Positions 42,896 through 55,656 are shown, counted from the first letter of the stretch. The stretch is 64,000 nt of DNA from Betaproteobacteria bacterium (GCA_016720425.1 JADKKQ010000008.1:218815-282814); one strand, 5' to 3'. Translations and numbers: made by a program. The notes: generated by a model not told the origin, from the sequence alone.

Positions 42896-43699
42896 ATGTT
42901 CGTCGACTCCCACTGTCATCTCGACTTTGCCGATTTCGCTGCCGATCGGCCGGCGGTCCTCGCGGCGATGGCCGCGGCGCGGGTCACGCATGCGCTGTGC
43001 ATCGGCGTCGATCTTGCCGCCTGGCCGGCCGTGCACGCCTTGGCGACCGCGCACCCGAACCTCTTCGCGACGGTTGGCGTCCATCCCGACTACCCGGATG
43101 CCTCCGAGCCGACCGTGGACGACCTGGTGGCGCGAGCCGCATTGCCCAAGGTCGTCGCGATCGGCGAGACCGGGCTCGACTACTACCGTCTCGGCGGTGA
43201 TCTCGAGTGGCAGCGGCAGCGTTTTCGCGTCCACATCCGCGCCGCGCGGGAGGCGGGCCTGCCGCTGGTGGTCCACACGCGCGCCGCGGCTGCCGACACG
43301 CTGGCCATCATGCGCGACGAGGGTGCGATGGCGGCCGGGGGGGTGATGCACTGCTTCACCGAGACCTGGGAGGTGGCACAGGCCGCGCTCGATCTCGGCT
43401 TCCACATCTCGTTGTCCGGGATCGTCACGTTCAAGAACGCGCGCGACCTCCACGACGTTGCCCGCCGCATCCCGCTCGACCGGTTGCTGATCGAAACCGA
43501 CGCGCCCTATCTGGCGCCGGTGCCCCATCGCGGCAAGCGCAACCAGCCGGCGTGGGTCGCGGACGTCGCCGCGGGCATCGCCGCGTTGCGGGGCGTCTCC
43601 GTCGCCACCGTGGCCGCCGCGACGACGGAGAACTTTTTTCGCCTGTTCAACATCCCCGAGGAGTCGATTGCCGATGCCGTTCCGAACCCTGTTCCCTGA
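42896..43699 (+). CDS. tatD: TatD family metal-dependent hydrolase/DNase
   Basis: A 267-residue TIM-barrel hydrolase. Metal ligands are recognisable: MFVDSHCHLDF at the start, IGETGLDYYR near residue 92, LPLVVHTRAA, MHCFTETWE and LIETDAPYLAP. TatD-type proteins are 3'-exonucleases, and this YcfH-like branch commonly follows holB. The 66-base gap to the PilZ gene holds no gene. Its last codons overlap the start of the ankyrin-repeat gene by 26 bases. Confidence 0.93.
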   Translation: MFVDSHCHLDFADFAADRPAVLAAMAAARVTHALCIGVDLAAWPAVHALATAHPNLFATVGVHPDYPDASEPTVDDLVARAALPKVVAIGETGLDYYRLGGDLEWQRQRFRVHIRAAREAGLPLVVHTRAAAADTLAIMRDEGAMAAGGVMHCFTETWEVAQAALDLGFHISLSGIVTFKNARDLHDVARRIPLDRLLIETDAPYLAPVPHRGKRNQPAWVADVAAGIAALRGVSVATVAAATTENFFRLFNIPEESIADAVPNPVP

Positions 43700-44456
43700 C
43701 TCCGTCCGCAGCCTTCGGCGCGGGTTGCTGGTGCTGCTGGTCGCGCTGGCGACACCGGCGGCGGTCGCGCAGTCGCCAGCCGGCGATCTGGTGATCGCCG
43801 CCGCGAACGATCGCGTCGACCGCGTGCGCGAACTGCTGCGGCAGGGCGTGAAGCCCGACGCGACGGATGCCCGCGGCGAAACCGCGCTTGCCGCGGCGGC
43901 CCGCGGCGGCAACCTGGCCACGATCGAGGTGCTGCTGGCGGCCGGCGCCGGCGTCGATACCCGAACGCAGCTCGGCGACACGGCGATCGCGCTGGCCGCG
44001 CTCGGCGGCCACGAGGCGATCGTGCGCAAGCTGCGCACCGCCGGCGCGGCGCTCGACGCGCCGCGCACGTGGACGCCGCTGATCTACGCCGCGACGGGCG
44101 GCCACGACGCGATCGTCCGCTACCTGGTCGCCGAGGGCGCGGACATCAACGCCGGGTCCCCCAACGGGACCACGGCGCTGATGATGGCGGTGCGGGAGAA
44201 CCATCCTTCGACGGCAGAGCTGTTGCTCGCCCAGCGCGCCGATCCCAACCGGCGCAACGATCACGACATGACGGCGCTGGACTTCGCCCGGCGCAACGAC
44301 GACCCGTCGATGGGTCTCAGGGCTCGGCGGCTGCGATGGCTTCGCTGCGGGCGGCGGTGGTCGCGGGAGGCCAGTCCGGTGGCGCGGCCTGCGCCTCGCC
44401 GATCAGCGACGGGATCATCTCGGGCAGTACGCCGACCAGCCGGCGGGCGCCGTTGA
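43674..44456 (+). CDS. Ankyrin-repeat protein with signal peptide (C-terminus uncertain)
   Basis: Starts at ATG 43674 with MPFRTLFPDSVRSLRRGLLV and a signal peptide ending in AVAQ, then five ankyrin repeats (DRVDRVRELLRQGVKPDATD; GETALAAAARGGNLATIEVL; GDTAIALAALGGHEAIVRKL; WTPLIYAATGGHDAIVRYLV; GTTALMMAVRENHPSTAELL). Ankyrin repeats bind proteins; periplasmic location is expected. After FARRNDDPSM the sequence becomes Arg-rich and unlike an ankyrin cap, and the frame runs 140 bases into the 3' end of the opposite NlpC/P60 gene. The true end is probably near 44310, with an indel hiding the stop. Confidence 0.78.
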   Translation: MPFRTLFPDSVRSLRRGLLVLLVALATPAAVAQSPAGDLVIAAANDRVDRVRELLRQGVKPDATDARGETALAAAARGGNLATIEVLLAAGAGVDTRTQLGDTAIALAALGGHEAIVRKLRTAGAALDAPRTWTPLIYAATGGHDAIVRYLVAEGADINAGSPNGTTALMMAVRENHPSTAELLLAQRADPNRRNDHDMTALDFARRNDDPSMGLRARRLRWLRCGRRWSREASPVARPAPRRSATGSSRAVRRPAGGRR

Positions 44457-44964
44457 ACCGCGTCTGCCAATAGCGCTTGTCCAGCGTCGTGACCTCGACC
44501 TCGCGACCGCGACGCGGCGCGTGGATGAACTGGTTGTCGCCGAGGTAGATGCCGACGTGCGAGAACGCAAAGCGGCGGGTGTTGAAGAACACGAGGTCGC
44601 CCGGCTTCAGGTCGGCGATGGCGACCGAGTCGCCGACGCCGCTCATTTCCTTGGCCGTGCGGGGCAGGGTGACGCCGGTGACCTGCTGGAAGACGTAGCG
44701 CACGAGCCCGCTGCAGTCGAGGCCGGTTTCGGGCGTGTTGCCGCCGAACTTGTAGTTGACCCCGAGCAGGCCGAGTGCGTACGAGGAGAGCGCCTGCGCG
44801 GTCTGCCACGCGGTGCTCGCGGCCTCCTTGACGGCGCCACCCGCGGCCTGAACCAGGCTGGGCGGGGTCGTCTCCTGGGCCTTGAGGCTGCCGGCGCAGG
44901 CGATCGCGGCGGCGGCGCAGAGGGCGACAAGACTCCCCCTCCGAGATCTGCGGACGATAGGCAT
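44317..44964 (-). CDS. NlpC/P60 family cell-wall endopeptidase
   Basis: A 215-residue secreted protein with a signal peptide (MPIVRRSRRGSLVALCAAAA, cleavage near GSLKA-Q). The NlpC/P60 papain-like domain covers about residues 60-165 and has the catalytic Cys84 in LDCSGLVRYVF, His136 in FSHVGIYLG and His148 in FIHAPRRG. These enzymes cut gamma-D-Glu-diaminopimelate bonds in peptidoglycan stems. The C-terminal tail is Ala-rich. The gene is convergent with the ankyrin gene. Confidence 0.92.
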   Translation of the reverse strand: MPIVRRSRRGSLVALCAAAAIACAGSLKAQETTPPSLVQAAGGAVKEAASTAWQTAQALSSYALGLLGVNYKFGGNTPETGLDCSGLVRYVFQQVTGVTLPRTAKEMSGVGDSVAIADLKPGDLVFFNTRRFAFSHVGIYLGDNQFIHAPRRGREVEVTTLDKRYWQTRFNGARRLVGVLPEMIPSLIGEAQAAPPDWPPATTAARSEAIAAAEP

Positions 44965-44990
44965 CCGCGCATTGTCGTCGATTGCGCCGT

Positions 44991-45401
44991 CTACGGCAAA
45001 TCGGCGGCCGCGCGCCGGCGCCGCGCCCGGGCCCGGGCCCGCGGCGGCTTGGCCACCGGGGCCAGCGGCTGGGCCTGCGCCCGCAACCGTCGCAGGGTCT
45101 TGGGGTCGCCGGCGAGCGGCCGCGTGAGGTCGAGCCGGTCGCCGTCGGCCAGCAGCGTCACCAGGCGCGCCCGGCGGCCGCCGACCGCGAAGCCCAGCCA
45201 AGCCGGGTCGAGCCGGTAGGCCGCGACCAGTCCCGAGCGCGCCAGCGCATCCGCGACCGTCGCGCGGATCGGGAGCGTCACGGCGACGACCTCCTGTGCC
45301 TCCGGCGTCGCCCACACGACCGTGACGGTGATCGCGCCCGCCGGGCTGTCTTCACCCGGCGCAGCCCGGCGCTCGTCCTCGGGACGCGCCGGCGGTCTCA
45401 T
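44991..45401 (-). CDS. rnfH: RnfH family ubiquitin-like protein
   Basis: A 136-residue protein with a beta-grasp RnfH domain: TVTVVWATPEAQEVVAVTLP, VADALARSGLVAAYRLDP, GFAVGGRRA and LLADGDRLDLTRPLAGDPKT, followed by a basic Arg/Ala tail. RnfH accompanies ratA in most proteobacteria, and its function is unclear. Both the N-terminal extension (ARPEDERRAAPGEDSPAG) and the basic tail are longer than usual. The ATG at 45401 overlaps the ratA stop. Confidence 0.9.
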   Translation of the reverse strand: MRPPARPEDERRAAPGEDSPAGAITVTVVWATPEAQEVVAVTLPIRATVADALARSGLVAAYRLDPAWLGFAVGGRRARLVTLLADGDRLDLTRPLAGDPKTLRRLRAQAQPLAPVAKPPRARARARRRRAAADLP

Positions 45402-45838
45402 CCGGTCTCGGCGTGCAGCGCTTCGGCACGGCGGACGAAGGCGTCGATGAAGGTGTCGGCGATGTGACTGAACACCGGGCCGACCACCCGCTCGAGCAGG
45501 TGCGTCGTGAACTGGTAGGCGAGCTCGAACTCGATCTTGCAGGCATCCGGCGCCAATGCCACGAAGCGCCACTCGCCGTGCAGGTGGCGGAACGGGCCGT
45601 CGCGCAGCGTCACCACGATCGACTCCGACGCGCGATTGGCGTTGTCGGTCGTGAAGTGGGCGCGGACGCCGTGGTAGTCGATGTCGATGCGCGCAGTCTT
45701 GCCGCCGGGGTGCGACTCGAGCACGTGCGCGCCCCCGCACCAGGGCAGGAACTGCGGGTATTGCTCGATGCCGTCGACCAGCGCGAACATCTCGTCCGCG
45801 CCGAACGGAACCAGCACCGATTTCCTGACGCGCTGCAT
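45398..45838 (-). CDS. ratA: RatA/Coq10-like START-domain protein
   Basis: A 146-residue protein with the SRPBCC/START fold: MQRVRKSVLVPFGADEMFAL, the signature IEQYPQFLPWCGGAHVLESH, LRDGPFRHLHGEWRFVAL and FELAYQFTTHLLERVVGPVF. E. coli RatA was described as a ribosome-association toxin, while the related Coq10 binds ubiquinone; which role applies here is open. The ratA-rnfH pair with divergent smpB is the standard arrangement. Confidence 0.93.
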   Translation of the reverse strand: MQRVRKSVLVPFGADEMFALVDGIEQYPQFLPWCGGAHVLESHPGGKTARIDIDYHGVRAHFTTDNANRASESIVVTLRDGPFRHLHGEWRFVALAPDACKIEFELAYQFTTHLLERVVGPVFSHIADTFIDAFVRRAEALHAETG

Positions 45839-45903
45839 CGGGTTGCTAGAATGTGGTGTTTGACCGGTCAGGCGCCGCTCTTCCGGACGCCGCGCTTCGC
45901 GCC

Positions 45904-46356
45904 ATGAGCATCGTCGCCAACAGAAAAGCCTATCACGACTACTTCGTCGAGGAAAAACTCGAGGCGGGGCTGTCGCTGCTGGGATGGGAGGTCAAGGCGA
46001 TCCGGGCCGGCAGGGCCCAGCTCAAGGAAGCGTACGTCATCGTCAAGAACGGCGAGATCCTGCTCATCGGTGCGCACATCACGCCGCTGTCGACCGCGTC
46101 GACGCACATCCAGGCCGATCCGGTGCGCACCCGCAAACTGCTGCTGCACCGGAACGAGATCAATCGGCTGGTCGGCCAGGTCGAGCGCGCCGGCTACACG
46201 CTGATGCCGCTCGACCTGCACTACAGCAAGGGGAAGATCAAGCTCGAGATCGGCCTGGCGAAGGGCAAGAAGCAGTACGACAAGCGGGCGACCGTGCGCG
46301 AGCGCGAATGGAACCGCGAGCAGCAGCGGCTGCTGCGCCAGCGCACCGACCGCTAG
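45904..46356 (+). CDS. smpB: SsrA-binding protein SmpB
   Basis: A 150-residue tmRNA-binding protein, normal length: MSIVANRKAYHDYFVEEKLE, AGLSLLGWEVKAIRAGRAQL, GAHITPLSTASTHIQADPVR and the basic C-terminal helix KRATVREREWNREQQRLLRQ. It delivers tmRNA to stalled ribosomes for trans-translation, tagging products for the ClpXP and Lon proteases encoded a few kilobases away. It is divergent from ratA, with a 65-base promoter gap. Confidence 0.97.
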   Translation: MSIVANRKAYHDYFVEEKLEAGLSLLGWEVKAIRAGRAQLKEAYVIVKNGEILLIGAHITPLSTASTHIQADPVRTRKLLLHRNEINRLVGQVERAGYTLMPLDLHYSKGKIKLEIGLAKGKKQYDKRATVREREWNREQQRLLRQRTDR

Positions 46357-46384
46357 CGACGACGACCCGGTCCGCGGCTGAGAA

Positions 46385-47761
46385 TCACGCCGAGCGGACA
46401 TCCGCGGCCGCTCGCGCCTCCAGCACTCCCACGGCCGCCGCGCGACCGCTGCGCACCGCCGCTTCCAGCGTCGCCGGAAACTCGGCGTCGGTGTAGTCGC
46501 CGGCGAGGTGGATGCCCGGCGCGAGCCGCCCCGGTGCCGGGCGCGCGAGCCCGGGCGTGCAGGCATAGGTCGCGCGACGTTCGGTGATCACGCGCGCCCA
46601 GGTCACCGCCGGCAGGCCCGGCTCGAGGCGCCGCAGTTGCGCCTCGACGGCGACGGCCAGCGCCTCGCGTTCCATGCGCTGGTGGGCACCGTGGGCGCTG
46701 ATGACCACCGCGAGCATCGTCGCCGTGCCCGCCGGCCAGGTCGTCGACGATCCGCCGTGGCGGTCGAACAGCCACTGTCCCGGCCGGTCGTCGAGGCGCA
46801 TCACCGGCGCGGTCATCGCGACCGGCGCCCGGAAACCGAGATAGACGGTGACGATCGGTTCGTAGGCAAACGCACCCGCCATCGCCAGCGCGGCGCGGCA
46901 GCCCGGCAGGTCGGCGGGCCTCGCACCCAGCGCCTGCGCGAGCTGGTGCGGGCCGACGGCGACGACCACGTCGGAAAAGATCTCGCTGTGTCCCTCCACC
47001 TCGACCGTAACGCCGTCGGCAGCGCTGGCGGTCACCTGCGCGGCCGCGCCGAGGCGCAGTTCGCCCCCCTGCGCCGCGACCTGGCGCAGCGCGGGCTCGG
47101 GCAGCAGCGAGGACAGGTCGGTGGTGGGGACGAGGAAGTCGCTGTCGGCGCGCGACCCGCCGAGTGCCGTGTCGAGCACCTTGGCGAAAACCCGTGCCGA
47201 CGCCTCCTCGGGCAGCGTGTTCAGCGCCGCCACGCACAGCGGCGCGACGATGCCGTCGAAGGCCGCCCGGGGCAGGTCGCGAAACCAGTCCGCGACGGTG
47301 GCGGTCGCGGGAATCGCCGCCGGGTCGCGGCGCAGGCGCAGCAGGCTCGCGGCCAGCGCATACCGGGCGCCAAGGCGCAGCCCGCGCGCGCCGACGAGCG
47401 CCCCGGCGAGGTGCCAGGGCGCCGGAGCGCGCCACGCGGTCAACCTGACGGCACCGGGCTGCCGACCCCAGGGCTGCAGCGCGAGCGGCAACCGCAGCAA
47501 CGCGGGCGCGCCGGCGTCGGCGCCGTGCACCTGGGCGATGGCGCGCAGGCACTCGCCGTAGGCGCCGAGCAGCAGGTGCTGGCCGTTGTCGACGGGCACG
47601 CCGTCGAGCAGTACGCGGCGCGCCCGGCCGCCGGGCATCCTGGCCTGTTCGTAGACGGTGACGGCGAGGCCCCGGCGGGCGAGTTCCAGCGCGGCCGTGC
47701 AGCCCGCCCAGCCGGCGCCGATGACGGCGACGCGTCTGCGGTCCCCGGGCGGCGCCGTCAT
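46385..47761 (-). CDS. hpnE: Hydroxysqualene dehydroxylase HpnE
   Basis: A 458-residue FAD-dependent protein with an N-terminal dinucleotide-binding motif (VAVIGAGWAGCTAALELARR), the GGRAR motif of amine-oxidase-like flavoproteins (MPGGRARRVLLDGVPVDNGQ), the substrate-domain stretch PTTDLSSLLPEPALRQVAAQ and the terminal FAD motif IHLAGDYTDAEFPATLEAA. It reduces hydroxysqualene to squalene, the last step of the HpnC-HpnD-HpnE route. It is seven bases downstream of hpnD. Squalene cyclase is not in the window. Confidence 0.93.
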   Translation of the reverse strand: MTAPPGDRRRVAVIGAGWAGCTAALELARRGLAVTVYEQARMPGGRARRVLLDGVPVDNGQHLLLGAYGECLRAIAQVHGADAGAPALLRLPLALQPWGRQPGAVRLTAWRAPAPWHLAGALVGARGLRLGARYALAASLLRLRRDPAAIPATATVADWFRDLPRAAFDGIVAPLCVAALNTLPEEASARVFAKVLDTALGGSRADSDFLVPTTDLSSLLPEPALRQVAAQGGELRLGAAAQVTASAADGVTVEVEGHSEIFSDVVVAVGPHQLAQALGARPADLPGCRAALAMAGAFAYEPIVTVYLGFRAPVAMTAPVMRLDDRPGQWLFDRHGGSSTTWPAGTATMLAVVISAHGAHQRMEREALAVAVEAQLRRLEPGLPAVTWARVITERRATYACTPGLARPAPGRLAPGIHLAGDYTDAEFPATLEAAVRSGRAAAVGVLEARAAADVRSA

Positions 47762-47768
47762 CGCGGGC

Positions 47769-48602
47769 TCATCGCCGCCGCGACGTCGTCCAGGCGATCC
47801 ACAGCTTGCGCAGCGGCGTGAGGGCGATGCGCTGATCCAGCACCGCAAAGCGCTCGCGCTCGATTTCCTCGAGCAACGCCCGGTAGATCGCCGCCATGAT
47901 GAGTCCCGGCCGCTGCGCCGCGCGATCCTCGTCCGGCAGCTGCTCCATCGCTTGCTCGTACCAGCGGCGGGCGCGGGCGACCTGCTCGGCCATCATCGCG
48001 CGGAACGCATCGCTCTCCTGCCGCTGCAGCAGTGCCGACGCGGCGATGCCGTGCCGGGCGAGGTCGGATTGCGGCAGATAGATGCGTCCCCGCCGTGCGT
48101 CCTCGCCGACGTCGCGGATGATGTTGGTCAGCTGGAAGGCGATGCCGAGGTCGCGCGCGTAGCCGCGGGTTCGCGGATCGACGTAGCCGAAGATTTCCGC
48201 CGACAGCAGCCCGACGACGCCGGCCGCGCGGTGGCAGTAGGTCTCGAGGTCGGCGAAGTCGAGATAGCGGGTGCGCTCGATGTCCATCGCCATGCCGTCG
48301 ATGACCGCCTGGAAGTGCGCCTCGGACAGACGAAAGGCGGCGATCACCGGGGTCAATGCCCGGGTCACGGGATGCTGCGGCGTCCCGGCGAACGCGGCGG
48401 CGACCTCGATGCGCCACCAGGCGAGCTTGCTCTGCGCGACGCCGGGGTCCGCGACCTCGTCGACGACGTCGTCGACCTCGCGGCAGAACGCGTACAGCGC
48501 GGTGATCGCCCGTCGCCGTTCCGGCGGCAGGAACAGGAAGCTGTAGTAGAAGCTCGAGCCGCTGCGTGCGGCGCGCTGCTGGCAATATTCGTCGGGCGTC
48601 AT
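47769..48602 (-). CDS. hpnD: Presqualene diphosphate synthase HpnD
   Basis: A 277-residue trans-isoprenyl synthase. It has YYSFLFLPPERRRAITALYA, the first Asp-rich motif REVDDVVDEVADP, and the second, LTNIIRDVGEDARRGRIYLP, the best-conserved stretch. It condenses two farnesyl diphosphates to presqualene diphosphate. The ATG at 48602 overlaps the hpnC stop, and the operon order is hpnC-hpnD-hpnE. Confidence 0.93.
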   Translation of the reverse strand: MTPDEYCQQRAARSGSSFYYSFLFLPPERRRAITALYAFCREVDDVVDEVADPGVAQSKLAWWRIEVAAAFAGTPQHPVTRALTPVIAAFRLSEAHFQAVIDGMAMDIERTRYLDFADLETYCHRAAGVVGLLSAEIFGYVDPRTRGYARDLGIAFQLTNIIRDVGEDARRGRIYLPQSDLARHGIAASALLQRQESDAFRAMMAEQVARARRWYEQAMEQLPDEDRAAQRPGLIMAAIYRALLEEIERERFAVLDQRIALTPLRKLWIAWTTSRRR

Positions 48603-49441
48603 GGGGCGGCGGACGGTCGCACGTGCCGAAGCGGCGGGAACAGCGCGTCGCGGGCGACGGCGATCCAGCCGAAGGCGCCGATCTGCGGCCGGCGCCGGAA
48701 GACGTCGCCGCCGGTGGCCGCGATCCCGTCGAGAATGCGGTGCCCGCCGGCCAGCACGCCGGCGAGTTCGAGTCCCTGGCGCCAGCCGAGCGCACGCGTC
48801 AGCGGCCGTCCCGACTCCAGCAGCCGGCGCGCCCGCGTCACCTCGAACTCCATCAACGCGCGCCACTCCGGCCCGAGCCGTCCGGACGCGATGTCGCTCT
48901 CGGCGACCCGGAAGTGGGCGAGATCCTCCTGCGGGAGGTACACCCGCCCGCGCTGCCAGTCCGCCGCCACGTCCTGCCAGAAGTTGACGAGTTGCAGCGC
49001 CGTGCAGATGGCGTCGCTCCACGCCACCTGCGCCGGCGTGTGCGCGTCGTACAGGTGCAGCAGCAGGCGGCCGATGGGATTCGCCGAGCGGCGGCAATAG
49101 TCCTGCAGCTGCGCGAAGTCGGCGTAACGCGTGGTCGTGACGTCCTGGCGGAACGCCGAGAGGAGATCCCGGAACGGCGCCAGCGGCAGCTGGTGCCGTG
49201 CGATCGCCTGTGCGAGTTCCGGGAACGGCGGCTCGTCCGGGGGCAGGTGCTCGCCGATGGCGTCGATCGCCCGTTCGTAGCGGCGCAGGGCGGCGAGGCG
49301 TTCGCTAGCGGGCGCGTCGCCCTCGTCGGCGAGGTCGTCGGCGCTGCGCGCGAAGCGGTAGATCGCCACCACCGCCGGCCGCAGCGCCCGGGGGAGCAGC
49401 ACCGTGGCGACCGGAAAGTTTTCGTAATGGGCGACGGACAC
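48599..49441 (-). CDS. hpnC: Hydroxysqualene synthase HpnC
   Basis: A 280-residue trans-isoprenyl synthase. It has VAHYENFPVATVLLPRALRP, the Asp-rich motif RSADDLADEGDAP, and a second motif VNFWQDVAADWQRGRVYLPQ. HpnC turns presqualene diphosphate into hydroxysqualene. The start is taken as GTG 49441 (VSVAHYENFPVAT), which matches the usual N-terminus; a TTG 15 bases upstream is less likely. It is the first gene of the squalene operon. Confidence 0.92.
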   Translation of the reverse strand: MSVAHYENFPVATVLLPRALRPAVVAIYRFARSADDLADEGDAPASERLAALRRYERAIDAIGEHLPPDEPPFPELAQAIARHQLPLAPFRDLLSAFRQDVTTTRYADFAQLQDYCRRSANPIGRLLLHLYDAHTPAQVAWSDAICTALQLVNFWQDVAADWQRGRVYLPQEDLAHFRVAESDIASGRLGPEWRALMEFEVTRARRLLESGRPLTRALGWRQGLELAGVLAGGHRILDGIAATGGDVFRRRPQIGAFGWIAVARDALFPPLRHVRPSAAP

Positions 49442-49562
49442 GCGACAGGGGCGCAATTGCGCCGATAAGTGGACGTTTCTCGGGCAACCCGGCGGTCCGG
49501 CCGGGCGGGCTTCGGCTGGCAGGGCAAGCGTGAATCGGCTATACTCGCCCGTTCGGCGAAAG

Positions 49563-49652
<90 letters not shown>

Positions 49653-49682
49653 TCCGGCAACACTAGCAAGGATTCGACGCAC

Positions 49683-50993
49683 ATGCAAACCAGTCTTGAA
49701 ACCCTGGGCCAGCTCGAGCGCAGGCTGAACGTCGCCGTGCCGCTCGCCGCCATCGAGAGCGAGGTCGCCAAGCGCCTCGCCCGGCTGGCGAAAAACGTCA
49801 AGATCGCCGGCTTCCGGCCTGGCAAGGTGCCGTTGAAGATGGTGGCCCAGCAGTACGGCCCGCAGGTCCGCTCCGAGGTCATCTCCGACACCGTGCAGGC
49901 GAGCTTCTCCGACGCCGTCCGCACGCAGCAGCTGCGCGTCGCCGGCTATCCGAGGATCGAGCCGAAGGCCGGTGCCGCGGCGAGCGACCAGCTGGAGTTC
50001 TCCGCAGTGTTCGAGGTCTATCCCGAGATCAAGCTCGGCGACCTTTCCGGCGTCACCATCGAGCGTCCGGTGGCCGAAGTCGGCGCCGCCGACGTCGCCA
50101 GCACCATCGAGGCGCTGCGCAAGCAACGGGTTCGCTACGAGACCGTCGGCCGCGCGGCGGCGCCCGGCGACCGCGTCATCGTCGACTTCACCGGCCAGAT
50201 CGACGGCGTCGAGTTCGCCGGCGGGCAGGCGAAGGACTTCCCGATCCTCCTCGGCGAGGGCCGGATGCTGCCCGAGTTCGAGGCCGCGCTGGCCGGCGTG
50301 CGTGCGGGCGACGAGCGACGCTTCCCGCTCACCTTCCCGGCCGACTATCACGGCAAGGAAGTCGCCGGAAAAACCGCCGAGTTCGCGCTGACCGTGAAAT
50401 CCGTCGCCGAAGCGCATCTTCCGGCCGTCGACGCCGAGTTCGCCAAGGCGTTCGGCGTCGGCAGCGGGCGGGTCGAGGACCTGCACACCGAGATCGAGGC
50501 AAACCTGCGGCTCGAGCTGAAGCGCAAGATCGAGGGCAAGGTCAAGGAGCAGGCGCTGGCCGCATTGCGCGCCAAGGCCGAGTTGACTTTGCCGAAGTCG
50601 CTGGTCGAGCAGGAGGCGCAGGAGATGGCGGAGCGCATGATCGCCGACCTGAAGCAGCAGGGCATGAAGCCCGAGGACGTCAAGCTCACGCCCGACATGT
50701 TTCGGGCCAGCGCCGAGGGCCGCGTCGCGCTGGGGCTCGTTCTCGGCGAGATCGTCCGGGTGCACGGACTGCAGGCGAAGCCCGAGCAGGTCAAGGCCCT
50801 GGTCCAGGAAGCGGCGCAGACCTACGAGCAGCCGGACGCCGTCGTGCGCTGGCACTACGAAAAGGCCGAGCGGTTGAACGAGTTCGAGGCGCTCGCGGTC
50901 GAACGCAACGTCGTCGACTGGGTGCTGGGGCAGGCCAAGGTCGAGGATCGTCCGGCGAAGTTCGCCGACCTGATGGCGCCGCCGGCCGCCTGA
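49683..50993 (+). CDS. tig: Trigger factor
   Basis: A 436-residue ribosome-bound chaperone. The ribosome-binding signature is in NVKIAGFRPGKVPLKMV (residues about 38-54, GFRxGKxP). The PPIase (FKBP-like) domain covers about 155-240 (DRVIVDFTGQIDGVEFAGG, FPADYHGKEVAGKTAEFAL), and the helical chaperone domain follows to the end. It greets nascent chains at the exit tunnel. ATG 49683 is the family start; extension through the upstream tRNA is rejected. It heads the tig-clpP-clpX-lon run. Confidence 0.97.
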   Translation: MQTSLETLGQLERRLNVAVPLAAIESEVAKRLARLAKNVKIAGFRPGKVPLKMVAQQYGPQVRSEVISDTVQASFSDAVRTQQLRVAGYPRIEPKAGAAASDQLEFSAVFEVYPEIKLGDLSGVTIERPVAEVGAADVASTIEALRKQRVRYETVGRAAAPGDRVIVDFTGQIDGVEFAGGQAKDFPILLGEGRMLPEFEAALAGVRAGDERRFPLTFPADYHGKEVAGKTAEFALTVKSVAEAHLPAVDAEFAKAFGVGSGRVEDLHTEIEANLRLELKRKIEGKVKEQALAALRAKAELTLPKSLVEQEAQEMAERMIADLKQQGMKPEDVKLTPDMFRASAEGRVALGLVLGEIVRVHGLQAKPEQVKALVQEAAQTYEQPDAVVRWHYEKAERLNEFEALAVERNVVDWVLGQAKVEDRPAKFADLMAPPAA

Positions 50994-51159
50994 CCGGGCT
51001 GCGCTCAGGCACCGACAACGCGTAGGCCACAATCTTTCGGGCGCGTCGCCGGCGGCCCCTTGCGCCGCCGCCGGTCGCCCCGACCTACGACCGGCAGCAC
51101 GCGATCCCGACGACGGGGCCGCGAACTTCCCCCGCCTGCGGGCGACTGACGAGGACACG

Positions 51160-51771
51160 ATGGAAGAACCGAGCAACCTGGGCCTGGTGCCGATGGTGAT
51201 CGAGCAGAGCGGACGCGGCGAGCGCGCGTACGACATCTACTCGCGCCTGCTGAAGGAGCGCGTCATTTTCCTGGTCGGGCCGGTGAACGACGTGTCCGCC
51301 AACCTGATCGTCGCCCAGATGCTGTTCCTGGAGTCCGAAAACCCCGACAAGGACATCAACTTCTACATCAATTCGCCGGGCGGATCGGTGTCCGCCGGGA
51401 TGGCGGTGTTCGACACCATGCAGTTCATCAAGCCGGACGTCTCGACGCTGTGCGTCGGGATGGCGGCCAGCATGGGCGCGTTCCTGCTCGCTGCCGGCGC
51501 CAAGGGCAAGCGCTTCGCGCTGCCCAATTCGACGGTGATGATCCACCAGCCCTCCGGCGGCTTCCAGGGGCAGGTGTCCGACATCGAGCGCCATGCGCAG
51601 TTCGTCATCGACCTCAAGAAGCGCTTCATCCGGCAGATGGCGGGGTTCACCGGCCGGCCGCCGGAGCAGGTCGAACTCGACCACGACCGGGACAACTTCC
51701 TGACCGCCGAGCAGGCCAAGGACTACGGCATCATCGACCAGGTCTTGCAGAAGCGGGGGCAGGGCGGTTAA
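51160..51771 (+). CDS. clpP: ATP-dependent Clp protease proteolytic subunit
   Basis: A 203-residue serine protease that forms the 14-subunit ClpP chamber. The triad is complete: Ser104 in GMAASMGAF, His129 in VMIHQPSGG and Asp178 in DHDRDNFLTA. The N-terminus (LGLVPMVIEQSGRGERAYDI) is standard. It degrades substrates fed by ClpX, including tmRNA-tagged proteins. It is 166 bases after tig and 57 before clpX. Confidence 0.98.
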   Translation: MEEPSNLGLVPMVIEQSGRGERAYDIYSRLLKERVIFLVGPVNDVSANLIVAQMLFLESENPDKDINFYINSPGGSVSAGMAVFDTMQFIKPDVSTLCVGMAASMGAFLLAAGAKGKRFALPNSTVMIHQPSGGFQGQVSDIERHAQFVIDLKKRFIRQMAGFTGRPPEQVELDHDRDNFLTAEQAKDYGIIDQVLQKRGQGG

Positions 51772-51828
51772 AGTTCCTGCAACCGGACCGTCCGGGGCCC
51801 TCCCAACGCACGTCCACGCATCCCCACG

Positions 51829-53097
<1,269 letters not shown>

Positions 53098-53137
53098 CCG
53101 CTCGGTTCGCGGGCGGCATCCTGCCCGGCCGGTCGCG

Positions 53138-53166
53138 CTTGATAACGGCGCGGGCCGGCCTCATCA
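53138..53166 (+). promoter_or_regulatory. Sigma-32-like heat-shock promoter candidate upstream of lon
   Basis: CTTGATA at 53138-53144, then 14 bases, then CCTCATCA at 53159-53166, against the heat-shock consensus CTTGAAA-N(11-16)-CCCCATnT. It lies 46-74 bases before the lon ATG. Lon is a classic heat-shock gene, but the -10 match is only partial. Confidence 0.45.
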
Positions 53167-53211
53167 TTGGATCAATCCGTACCGTACCGGTACTTCACGC
53201 AAGGCTGCCCC

Positions 53212-55656
<2,445 letters not shown>

